A stretch of DNA of 52,525 nt from NCBI GenBank assembly GCA_944387525.1, contig CALXFF010000008.1, positions 1 through 52,525 of the forward strand. Direction: 5' to 3'. This document shows positions 1 to 8,600 of the stretch, one piece after another. The position numbers and the translations under genes were made by a program. Below the pieces are notes generated by a model. The model was not told the origin of the DNA. It saw nothing but the letters and a program-made list of their open reading frames with translations, and searched no databases. Origin of the DNA: an uncultured Clostridia bacterium (GTDB lineage Bacteria; Bacillota; Clostridia; TANB77; CAG-508). Numbering within the stretch: the first letter of the stretch is position 1; each line of letters opens with the position of its first letter.

Positions 1-1892
1 TTGAAGATATATATAGACCATATAAACAAAAAAAGAAAACAAGAGCAACAGTTGCAAAAGCAAAAGGATTAGAGCCACTTGCAAATATTATTATGGAACA
101 AAAAGAAACAACTCCAATAATAGAAATTGCAAAACAATACGTAAATATAGACAAATTATCTGAAGAAGATAAGAAAAATAAAGACAAAGTAGTTGCAACT
201 CCAGAAGATGCAATACAAGGAGCATTAGACATTATTGCAGAAAACATTTCTGATGAACCAAAATATAGAAAACAAATAAAAAGAATTTGTTATAGAGAAG
301 GACTTATTGAAACAAAAGCAGCAAAACCAGAGGAAAAATCTAATTATGAAATGTATTATGATTATCAAGAAGCAATAAAATACATACCAAGCCATAGAAT
401 TTTAGCAATAAATCGTGGAGAAAAAGAAGATTTCTTAAAAGTAAAAATAGAAAAGCCAGAAGATAAAATTTTAGCATATATTGAAAGAGATATTATAAAA
501 GGTGAAACTCAATTTACTGAAATGCTAAAAGAAACAATTTTAGACAGTTTTAAAAGATTAATAGAACCATCTATTGATAGAGAAATCCGTTCAGATTTAA
601 CAGAAAAAGCTGAAGATAAAGCAATTAAAGTATTTGGTAAAAATTCAAAACAATTGCTATTAGGAGCACCAATTAAAGGGAAAACTGTTATGGGATTTGA
701 CCCAGCATATAGAACTGGATGTAAAATAGCAATTATAGATGAAACAGGTAAACTATTAGACTATACAACAGTATATCCAACAGAGCCACAAAATGATGTT
801 GAAGGAGCTAAAAAAGAATTACTAAAATTAATAGAAAAAGATAAAGTAGACATGATAGCAATAGGAAATGGTACAGCATCAAGAGAATCAGAAATGTTTG
901 TAGCAGATATGATAAAAGAAGCCTCAAGAGATGTACACTATGTTATAGTAAGTGAAGCAGGAGCATCAGTATATTCAGCATCAAAACTTGCAACAGAAGA
1001 ATATCCAGATATAAATGTATCAATTAGAGGTGCAATTTCAATTGCAAGACGTTTGCAAGACCCATTAGCAGAACTTGTAAAAATAGACCCAAAAGCAATA
1101 GGTGTTGGACAATATCAACATGATGTAAATCAAAAGAAATTGCAAGAGAGCTTAACAGGAGTTGTAGAAGATAGTGTTAATAAAGTAGGAGTAGATGTAA
1201 ATACTGCAACACCTTCACTACTTAGCTATGTTTCAGGAATTAACAATACAATTGCAAAAAATATTGTAAAATATAGAGATGAAAATGGAAAATTAAAAAA
1301 TAGAAAACAATTATTAAAAGTTCCAAAACTAGGAAAAGTAGCATTTGAGCAATGTGCAGGTTTCTTAAGAATATTTGATGGAGATAATCCACTAGAAATT
1401 ACAGCAGTTCACCCAGAAAGTTATGAAGCTACTGAAAAATTACTTAATCAATTGGGATTTGATAAAAATGATTTAAGAAATAAAGAAAAATTAGAAGAAT
1501 TAAGAAATAAATTAAAAACAATTGATGTAGCAAAAACTGCAAAAGAATTAGAAATTGGAGAAATGACGCTAACAGATATTATTGAAGAACTTTCAAAACC
1601 AGGAAGAGACCCAAGAGAAGATATGCCAAAACCAATTTTACGTTCAGATGTATTAAAATTAGATGATTTAAAAGAAGGTATGGTATTAACAGGAACAGTT
1701 AGAAATGTTATAGATTTTGGAGCATTTGTAGATATTGGTGTTAAACATGATGGCTTAGTTCATATTTCTGAAATGAGTGATAAATTTATTAAAAATCCAT
1801 CAGATGTTGTTTCTGTTGGAGATATAGTTAAAGTTAAAGTTATTAAAATTGATAAAGAAAGACAAAAAGTTGGACTTTCAATGAAGGTTTAA
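1..1892 (+). CDS. tex: Tex-type transcription accessory/RNA-binding protein, 5'-truncated by window edge
   Basis: The reading frame is already open at base 3 and matches the Tex N-terminal pattern (DIYRPYKQK followed by TRATVAKAKGLEPLA). The ATG at 93 is therefore internal and roughly the first 90 residues lie off the window. A YqgF/RNase H-like fold follows (MGFDPAYRTGCK near codon 205 from the ATG), then helix-hairpin-helix segments (TPSLLSYVSGI, KVPKLGKVAFEQCAGFLRI). It ends with a C-terminal S1 domain (GTVRNVIDFGAFVDIGVKHD, then HISEMSDKF). Tex proteins bind nucleic acid and influence transcription and RNA processing in the cytoplasm. The gene converges on the HD-GYP gene across a REP-like hairpin at 1903-1940. 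No in-frame CGG codon occurs. Identity is confident; the physiological role is general family knowledge. Confidence 0.95.
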   Translation, partial: EDIYRPYKQKKKTRATVAKAKGLEPLANIIMEQKETTPIIEIAKQYVNIDKLSEEDKKNKDKVVATPEDAIQGALDIIAENISDEPKYRKQIKRICYREGLIETKAAKPEEKSNYEMYYDYQEAIKYIPSHRILAINRGEKEDFLKVKIEKPEDKILAYIERDIIKGETQFTEMLKETILDSFKRLIEPSIDREIRSDLTEKAEDKAIKVFGKNSKQLLLGAPIKGKTVMGFDPAYRTGCKIAIIDETGKLLDYTTVYPTEPQNDVEGAKKELLKLIEKDKVDMIAIGNGTASRESEMFVADMIKEASRDVHYVIVSEAGASVYSASKLATEEYPDINVSIRGAISIARRLQDPLAELVKIDPKAIGVGQYQHDVNQKKLQESLTGVVEDSVNKVGVDVNTATPSLLSYVSGINNTIAKNIVKYRDENGKLKNRKQLLKVPKLGKVAFEQCAGFLRIFDGDNPLEITAVHPESYEATEKLLNQLGFDKNDLRNKEKLEELRNKLKTIDVAKTAKELEIGEMTLTDIIEELSKPGRDPREDMPKPILRSDVLKLDDLKEGMVLTGTVRNVIDFGAFVDIGVKHDGLVHISEMSDKFIKNPSDVVSVGDIVKVKVIKIDKERQKVGLSMKV

Positions 1893-1902
1893 AATAAAAT
1901 AA

Positions 1903-1940
1903 AAACAGGGATTTTTAGGACCGTCCCCTAATCCCTGTTT
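1903..1940. repeat. REP-like inverted repeat R1 (AAACAGGGAT family)
   Basis: The arms AAACAGGGAT and ATCCCTGTTT enclose a GGACCGTCCCC core. The unit recurs at 11722, 15489, 19983 and 24623. It lies between convergent tex and the HD-GYP gene and contains the stop codon of the latter (minus-strand AACAGGGATTAG). It could also act as a bidirectional terminator. Confidence 0.85.
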
Positions 1941-3028
1941 TCTATGCCGCCTTTATATTTTTCTTGAATTTCCTTAATCTCATCAAAGTGATTTTCCAAA
2001 ATATCCAAAAAAGCATCATCCAATTCTGGGTCGAATTGTGTACCTCGACATCTCTTAAACTCTGAAATAACAGTCTCAAGAGGTAAAGAATCTCTATAAG
2101 TTCTTTTTGAAGTCATAGCATCAAAACTATCAGCAATAGCAGTAATCCTTGCCAAATATGGAATTTCTTCGCCTTTTAATTGACTAGGATATCCATGACC
2201 ATCATATCTTTCATGATGGTGTTTTACAATAGGAATAATATCTTTAAATAAAGTTGCAGTAGATAAAATGTGAGCTCCTATTGAAGGATGATTCTTTATT
2301 TCTGAATACTCATCATCAGTAAGTTTAGATTCTTTTTGCAAAATTGTATCAGGAACACCAATTTTTCCAATATCATGGAACAAACCACCAATTTGCAAAG
2401 TACGTAAATCTTGGTCTGATAATCCAACTTTTTTACCTAATAGCACAGAGAATTCTGAAACTCTGTCAGAATGACCTCTTGTATAGGTATCTTTAGCTTC
2501 AACGGTATATCTTAAAGTTTGAATGCTCTCTAAATAAGCTTTTTCAAGCTTTTCATATGTATCAGCCAATTCATCATTTATATGTTTAATCTCATTCATC
2601 TGTTTAATAGATTTAATACCAGATTCAATCAAAAGTAATAATTGGTCAAACTTATCACTTTTTTCACAATAACCTTGAATATCTAATCTACGAATTGTTT
2701 CTAATGGAGGAGCTAAATCCTTATGACCTGTTAGTAACAAGATATATAACTCTTTATTAAACTTTCTAATTTCTTCTACAACTTGGTCACCATGAAAAGG
2801 AGTCATAATAAAGTCTAATACCATTAAATCAAAATGCTCATTTCTGACTCTTTCTATTGCTTCTTGTGGGTCAGTTATACCAGTAAAATCATATCCACTT
2901 CTTTTTAGAAATATTGATAAAGAATCAATGATACCTTGTTCATCATCAACTGCAATAATTTTGTAATTCTTATTTTCACTATTTTCTACATTTTGAAGAC
3001 CTTTTCTCATATTTCTACTATCCTCCAT
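1928..3028 (-). CDS. Response regulator with HD-GYP c-di-GMP phosphodiesterase output domain
   Basis: An N-terminal receiver domain (about residues 22-145) shows the acidic pair in AVDDEQG, the phosphoacceptor Asp in LMVLDFIMTPFHG and the conserved Lys region. A coiled linker leads to an HD-GYP domain (about 170-350) with the HD pair in GLFHDIGKIGVPD and the signature HHERYDGHGYP. The family hydrolyses cyclic di-GMP, so phosphorylation of the receiver would tune c-di-GMP levels. The annotated ATG has only a weak AAGGA; an ATG seven codons in (3010) is preceded by GGAGG and may be the true start. The protein ends IENRD, supplied by repeat R1. The membrane histidine kinase at 3565-5571 is the obvious candidate partner, by proximity only. 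Confidence 0.93.
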   Translation of the reverse strand: MEDSRNMRKGLQNVENSENKNYKIIAVDDEQGIIDSLSIFLKRSGYDFTGITDPQEAIERVRNEHFDLMVLDFIMTPFHGDQVVEEIRKFNKELYILLLTGHKDLAPPLETIRRLDIQGYCEKSDKFDQLLLLIESGIKSIKQMNEIKHINDELADTYEKLEKAYLESIQTLRYTVEAKDTYTRGHSDRVSEFSVLLGKKVGLSDQDLRTLQIGGLFHDIGKIGVPDTILQKESKLTDDEYSEIKNHPSIGAHILSTATLFKDIIPIVKHHHERYDGHGYPSQLKGEEIPYLARITAIADSFDAMTSKRTYRDSLPLETVISEFKRCRGTQFDPELDDAFLDILENHFDEIKEIQEKYKGGIENRD

Positions 3029-3175
3029 TCTATCCTTGTGTTATGCACGAATATAATAGATTAATGTTGCTTTTTCCACATTATATTAATAAAATGTGGA
3101 AAAAGCAAGAGTTTTTGAAATTTTTTTGTAATTGGAAGAAATTTCAAAAACTAGTTAGCGAATAAAAAAAATTGT

Positions 3176-3204
3176 TTGACATATAATAAAAAATATAGTA
3201 TACT
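3176..3204 (+). promoter_or_regulatory. Consensus sigma-A promoter for small antisense-type RNA
   Basis: TTGACA at 3176-3181, a 17-bp spacer and TATACT at 3199-3204. It lies about 7 bp upstream of a short transcript that ends in a canonical terminator, with no ORF between. This is the strongest promoter-like sequence in the interval. Confidence 0.8.
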
Positions 3205-3210
3205 ATATTT

Positions 3211-3279
3211 AGCTTAAGTTAGTCAGTAGTCGAAACTGTCTGATGTTTGTGTATGTGTTTAGGGACACATACTTTTTTT
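3211..3279 (+). ncRNA. Small RNA, candidate antitoxin (RNA II-like) of a par/Fst-type locus
   Basis: About 69 nt from a predicted start near 3211 to the U-run of the terminator. It carries AGTCGAAACT (3228-3237), GTC (3238-3240) and TGTTTGT (3244-3250). The same three blocks recur in the same order on the plus strand at 3454-3477. There they overlie the ribosome site, start codon and first codons of the minus-strand peptide gene 3377-3469, so this RNA is complementary to that mRNA's initiation region. Its terminator loop contains TAGGGA, and the plus-strand sequence of the mRNA's terminator loop contains the same hexamer, so the two RNA loops can kiss. Size and layout match the antisense RNA of the enterococcal par locus. 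Function is inferred. Confidence 0.7.
3251..3279 (+). terminator. Rho-independent terminator of the small RNA
   Basis: Stem GTATGTG/CACATAC, 8-nt loop TTTAGGGA, then a run of seven T. It ends the RNA that starts near 3211. Confidence 0.85.
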
Positions 3280-3330
3280 ATTTTTGTACCAATATTATTT
3301 CGGATTAAAGGAAATTACAATCTATAATAC

Positions 3331-3360
3331 AAAAAAGAAGTGGCTAGGGAACCACTTCTT
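3331..3360 (-). terminator. Terminator of the 30-codon peptide mRNA
   Basis: A 9-bp stem (AAGAAGTGG/CCACTTCTT on the plus strand) with loop CTAGGGAA, and an A-run at 3331-3336 that reads as a U-run on the minus strand. The loop shares TAGGGA with the loop of the opposing terminator at 3251-3279, giving complementary loops in the two RNAs. Confidence 0.8.
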
Positions 3361-3376
3361 GATTAGTATTGAATAA

Positions 3377-3469
3377 CTAATCGTCAGATTTTTGGTCATT
3401 TGAATTGTCAAAATTTTTTTCAAAAAGTAATAATAATATCAAACGCCAAATTAAGTCGAAACTTGTCAT
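3377..3469 (-). CDS. 30-aa hydrophobic peptide, candidate Fst-like type I toxin
   Basis: The ATG at 3469 follows a perfect AGGAGG at 8-nt spacing. The peptide begins MTSFDLIWRLILLLLFEK, a single predicted membrane helix, and ends in a polar acidic tail (NDQKSDD). Fst-family toxins have a similar length (about 33 aa) and a hydrophobic core followed by a charged tail. I do not see the family's proline-containing core, so this may be a divergent or convergent type. A -10 (minus-strand TATAAT, 3524-3519) with a weak -35 lies upstream. The 5' leader can pair CCTTTTCC with GGAAAGG next to the ribosome site, which would occlude it. The start region is complementary to the small RNA at 3211-3279. Confidence 0.65.
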   Translation of the reverse strand: MTSFDLIWRLILLLLFEKNFDNSNDQKSDD

Positions 3470-3518
3470 TTGTTTGTCCTCCTTTCCGAAAGATTTCCTT
3501 CTGGAAAAGGATGGAAAT

Positions 3519-3547
3519 ATTATAATATATTTTTAATAAAAATACAA
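3519..3547 (-). promoter_or_regulatory. Probable promoter of the small peptide gene
   Basis: Minus-strand TATAAT at 3524-3519 and TTGTAT at 3547-3542, separated by 17 bp. The predicted leader starts around 3512 and holds a hairpin abutting the Shine-Dalgarno sequence. Confidence 0.55.
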
Positions 3548-3564
3548 TGACATTTTTATAATTA

Positions 3565-5571
3565 TTAATTTATAGGTAATGTAATAATAAATGTAGTACC
3601 CTTGCCTTCTTCTGACTCAAAAGTAATATTACCATTAAAATGAGCACGAATTGTAGAATAAGACATATACAAACCAAGACCAGTACCGTTTTTACCCTTT
3701 GTTGTAAACATTTCTTTAAACAACTTATCTTTGGCTTCTTGAGAAAGACCAGAAGCATAATCCTTAACGGAAATAAGCAAATTATTATTCTCCTTAGTAA
3801 CAATCAAATCAATATTTTGGTCAGGTTTTCCGTTATAAGCCTGAATTGAATTTGAAATCATATTGTTAATAACCTGAACTAAACTATTAACATCACCTTT
3901 AAGTATCAAATTCTCATCAACCTTCAAAGAAATATTTAAATAAACAATAGCATTTTTAAGCTCATGTTTCATCAAAATATTAACTCTCTTTAGCAATTCA
4001 CCAACAGTAAAAGTAATATCTTGTTCATTAGATAAATTTACAGCTTGACCTTTAACAGCAGTAATTACATCTGACATATACTCGGTATGAGTTTTAATCT
4101 TTTCAATCCAAGAAGACATATCTTTTGCGATATCATGATGGTCTTGACTATTTACTTCTGGGTCATCAATAGATGAATCATATTCTTTAATTAAATCATT
4201 CAAACCTTCAGCAGCACCTGATATAGACATTATAGGAGTTTTCAAGTTATGAGCAATACCACCAATTAATTGACCAAGTGAAGCTAAACGTTCTTTCTCC
4301 ATTAAAAGGTCCTGATTTTCTCTAATTTTCTCAAAGTTAGCTTTTGTAATTTTTTGTATATCATTAAAAGCAACAGTAAGTTGTCCTAATTCATCATCTG
4401 AGGTTACCGGTAAAACACCTATATTGTGAGCAACTTTACCTTTTGAAATCTTAACCAGATTATTAGTAACTTCAATTAAATTTTGACTAATACCTCTTGA
4501 CCAAACTACTAAAATTACAGCATAGATTATAAGAGATATTATACAAAGATATACAAAGAAACTACCAAATTCTGAAGTTGTAGAAGAATATTTAAATCCA
4601 ATATATGCAACATGGTCTTCCATGAAAATTCTTTGTGCATAACCTTCTTCTTCTACTCCATAATATTCATATATCCTTCCATCTGTTTGTTCATAATAGG
4701 TATTTAAATATTTCAAAAAGAAATCAGATAAATTTCCGTTAGGGTCTGAAATATAAGTTTCACCATTATCTATTATAAAATAATAATCATTTGGATTTTT
4801 TAATGTAACATTATCAAGTTTTTTAATCAATTCTTCCTTAGAAAGATTATTAAAATCCGTATTTTGAAGTTGGAATTTATAATAATTGTAATTTCCCTCT
4901 CCAATAGCAGAACATCCTTTAGCATAACCAAGTAAAGAAATGATGATTATTATTACTAAAAAGAATGGGAACAAGTTAAAAAGTAAATTACCCTTAAAGT
5001 TTGATTGCTTTTTAAAATCACTATAATCAGCATCGATGTTATAAGTTAATTTAATAACTATATCCAAATCCTGTTTTATTAACACAGAAGATATAATAGC
5101 AATAACTGTAAAAAATGCAAAATATACCAGCAAAAACTTAAAACACAATTGCACATTTGCTTTAAGCATAATGAAAAGCATCAATAAAATAACAACTAAA
5201 ATAACAACTTGTACAAGAATTATCTTTTTAGGTATAATAAAACAATCTTTACGCACTTTTTTTATTAAATTAGTGGTAATTTTAGACTTATCTTTAACAT
5301 ATAAATCCAAAAATTTAAAAGCATTTTTACACATGTGATGAATACATAAGATATATATTATGACAGCAAGACTACCTAAAGAAATGTATTGCATAGTATG
5401 TGAAAATGGCTCTATTTGTGATTGAAATATAGCCTCTTCTGACATAGGAGGATAATTCAAAAGTACAGGGGTTAGAAATTTCATAATGCAAATTACCAAA
5501 ATTTCTAACAAGATAATTTTTCCATAAATATTTAATTTAATTCTTCTTACGTTTTTCTCTGCAATATTCAT
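3565..5571 (-). CDS. Membrane sensor histidine kinase with HAMP domain
   Basis: 668 aa. Several N-terminal membrane segments (about residues 13-33, 55-77, 118-165, 198-218) precede an extracytoplasmic loop. Another membrane segment (about 340-360), a HAMP region, the phosphoacceptor box IAHNLKTPIMS, and a HATPase domain with N box (NNMISNSIQAY), DYASGL and GTGLGLYMS follow. It would autophosphorylate on His and signal to a receiver protein. The HD-GYP regulator downstream in the same direction is the nearest candidate. No Shine-Dalgarno sequence is visible before the ATG; a long AT-rich hairpin lies immediately upstream instead (5583-5615), so the start is uncertain. Confidence 0.92.
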   Translation of the reverse strand: MNIAEKNVRRIKLNIYGKIILLEILVICIMKFLTPVLLNYPPMSEEAIFQSQIEPFSHTMQYISLGSLAVIIYILCIHHMCKNAFKFLDLYVKDKSKITTNLIKKVRKDCFIIPKKIILVQVVILVVILLMLFIMLKANVQLCFKFLLVYFAFFTVIAIISSVLIKQDLDIVIKLTYNIDADYSDFKKQSNFKGNLLFNLFPFFLVIIIIISLLGYAKGCSAIGEGNYNYYKFQLQNTDFNNLSKEELIKKLDNVTLKNPNDYYFIIDNGETYISDPNGNLSDFFLKYLNTYYEQTDGRIYEYYGVEEEGYAQRIFMEDHVAYIGFKYSSTTSEFGSFFVYLCIISLIIYAVILVVWSRGISQNLIEVTNNLVKISKGKVAHNIGVLPVTSDDELGQLTVAFNDIQKITKANFEKIRENQDLLMEKERLASLGQLIGGIAHNLKTPIMSISGAAEGLNDLIKEYDSSIDDPEVNSQDHHDIAKDMSSWIEKIKTHTEYMSDVITAVKGQAVNLSNEQDITFTVGELLKRVNILMKHELKNAIVYLNISLKVDENLILKGDVNSLVQVINNMISNSIQAYNGKPDQNIDLIVTKENNNLLISVKDYASGLSQEAKDKLFKEMFTTKGKNGTGLGLYMSYSTIRAHFNGNITFESEEGKGTTFIITLPIN

Positions 5572-5582
5572 AAAAAATATTA

Positions 5583-5615
5583 TATGAAATATTTAGATAA
5601 CCTAAATATTTCATA
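5583..5615 (-). terminator. Hairpin between NRPS gene and histidine kinase gene
   Basis: Perfect 14-bp inverted repeat (TATGAAATATTTAG/CTAAATATTTCATA, 5-nt loop). On the minus strand it is followed by TAATATTTTTT just before the kinase ATG. It may terminate the NRPS transcript or attenuate the kinase gene. Confidence 0.6.
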
Positions 5616-5627
5616 CACTCCTTTCTT

Positions 5628-8600
5628 TTAATCTTTATCTAAAATGTATTTTAAGTAAGTTTTCTTCAAAACAGGCCATTTAAAACCATTATTTGAAAGC
5701 AAATGAATAGTCAAACTATTATCAACAGGCGTTTCAATGTATTCTGCATTTATTAAATCATTAAGCATATGTGCATCAAAAGGGTCTTCTGAACTTTTAA
5801 GTTTTTCTATTAAGTCATTTTTAGAAGATATTTTAACAGAAATATTTAACATTGACAATAACTCTTTAATAGAAAAATTATTATTATTATAAATATGATA
5901 AATTGTCTGAGAATTATTATCACACAAAATACTTACAATTGACTTAGCACATAAATCAACAGGACTAATATCAATTATCATTTTTAAATATCCATCAGTA
6001 ATTTCTCCATATTTTAATATAGTTTTAATTCTACTCATAAAAGCATTTTCCAAGAAATTAGTCTGGAATTTACCATCACTAAATCTAGGCATAATATTTC
6101 CAAGCCTGAATATTTTTCCTTCAATTTCATCTGAATTAATAGCTCTCAAAACCTCACATTCAGCTTGATATTTTGTAATCATATAAACATGGTTTCTAAA
6201 ATCTTGCCCAACATTAATGTTATTTTCATTTAATACAACTGCAGTACCGACTTTAGAATATCCTCCAACAGACACAGTAGAAATATGAGCAAGTTTTGCC
6301 TTAGAGTTTTTACAAAAGTCAATAATATGTTTAGTTCCTAATACATTCGCACGATAAAAAGTACTATATTTTCCATAATGCTTTACATTTGCTCCACAGT
6401 GAATAACAGTTGTAACTTCTTTACACAATTTGCTATATACCTCATCTGCAAAGTCAAGATTTTTATTTTCAAAATTACCTTCAACTGCAACTATTTTATC
6501 TTTTATTTTTTCAATTATATCATTAGAAAAATAATTTTGTAATGAAATTTGAATTCTCTCATTAGCATCTTTATTATTTTTCTTACGAATTAAACAATAC
6601 ACTTTTTTAACATTTGGATTTTCGCAAAGTTCTCTTAAAAGGTGAATTCCTAAAAATCCAGTAGTACCAGTCAAAAGAACCTTTGATAAATCATAATCTA
6701 CATGTTTATTTATAATATCAACTTGTTCAATAACATTAGAATAATTGGTATTTTCTGAATGAGTCTCTATCTTTTCTGCCAAATCTTTTATGTTTGATGC
6801 ATTATTAATATCTTGTATCTCCAAATTATATTTTGATAATTTAATAGTTAGTTCCATAATATTTAAAGAATCTAGTCCTAAATCATCAAAGAAATCATCA
6901 TTAATAGAGATATCTTTCCTGTTCATAAGAGAACAAACAACTTCATAAATTTCTTTTTCCAAATCAGTCTTTGGAGCAACTATCTCTTTTTTATCATCAA
7001 CATTTTCAATAGCAGCTAATAATTTTTTTCTATCAATTTTACCATTGTCATTCAAAGGGAATACTTCAAATTGATATAATTTAGGTATCATATATGGTGT
7101 CAATTTTTGTCTTAATTTAGTAGTTACTTCTTCAGTATAATTAGGTTCACTAGTTTCAATAAATCCAACTAAAGATTTCGTCATATTTTTATTTTCAACT
7201 GGAAGAACTAAAACTTTAGAAATCTTTCCACAGGCTAAAATTTCTTTTTCAATCTCTCCAATTTCAACCCTAAATCCTCTAATTTTAACTTGATTATCAT
7301 TTCTACCAATATATCTAATTCTACCATCTGTTGCGAAAAATCCTAAATCACCAGATTTATAAATAACTTCGCCAACATTTTCATTATATACAAATTTTTC
7401 AGCTGTTAATTCTGGTTTATTCAAATAACCCCTGCAAAGTCCGCCACCTGCGATAGAAATTTCTCCATCACAACCAATTGGAAGAATATTTCCCTTTTTA
7501 TCTAAAATATATACATGATAATTTTGTAATGGATAACCTATATATGTTTCATTATTTTCAATATCAGAATCAGTAATTTCGCAAAGAGTTGCAAAAATAG
7601 TTGATTCAGTAGGTCCATATGGCTCTAAAAGAGTTGTTTTAGGATATTTTTCCTTCCAATATCTAAAAGGTTTTGCATAAACTGCTTCTCCACCAACTAA
7701 TATTGCACGAAGAGATAAATCATCTGGAGAAAGATTTAATGATTTTTCTTCTTCAATTACTTTATAAAAATAAGCTGGTGTTTGGTTCAAAATAGTTACT
7801 TTTTCCTTAACTAGCAATTTTAAAAACTCTTTTGGGCTTAAGGTTGTTTCTTTAGGTACAATAACAAGTTTTCCACCAAATAATAAACTAGCATAAACTT
7901 CCCAGGTAGAAAAATCAAAGGTATAAGTGTGGAAAAGTACCCAAATATCATTTTCATCTTGTACTAATCTATCTCTTGTTGAGTTTAATAAATATACAAT
8001 GTTATAATTTGAAGTCAATATTCCCTTAGGCTTTCCTGTTGTTCCAGAAGTATAAATAGTATATGCTAAACTATTTACATCATATTTAAATTCTACATTT
8101 TTATCTCCATCTGGTAAAGATAAAATATTATCAACATTTATACATGTAGCATCATCTTTAAAAGTATCTAAATATCTTTCATTTGTAACCAAAAATCTAC
8201 TATTACTATCTTTAATAATAAATTTAACTCTGTCAGCAGGCCAATAAGGGTCAACTGGTAAATAGTATGCTCCGCACTTTAAAACTGCAAGCATTGCAAC
8301 CACCATTTCTAAGCTCCTATGTATAAGCAAAGTAACTCCTTCATTTGGCTTAACACCTTTTGCTTTCAAATAAACAGCAAAATTATATACTTTTTCGCTT
8401 AATTCTTTATATGTAAGTTCATCATCTTTATACTTCAAAGCAATTGAATTAGGTGTTTTCTTAGCTTGTTCTTCAAATAATTCAATCAAGGTTTTTGTAG
8501 GTTTATATTTATATTCACCATTAAATTGATGAAGAATTGTATCAAGTTCTTTTTTAGGAATATATGAAATTTCCTGAAGAGTAGTATTTTTGTGAGAAAT

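Noticed and set aside
3176-3290. Riboswitch interpretation of the small RNA at 3211-3279
   Set aside because: It is too short, ends in a terminator with no downstream ORF, and shows split complementarity to the neighbouring mRNA instead.
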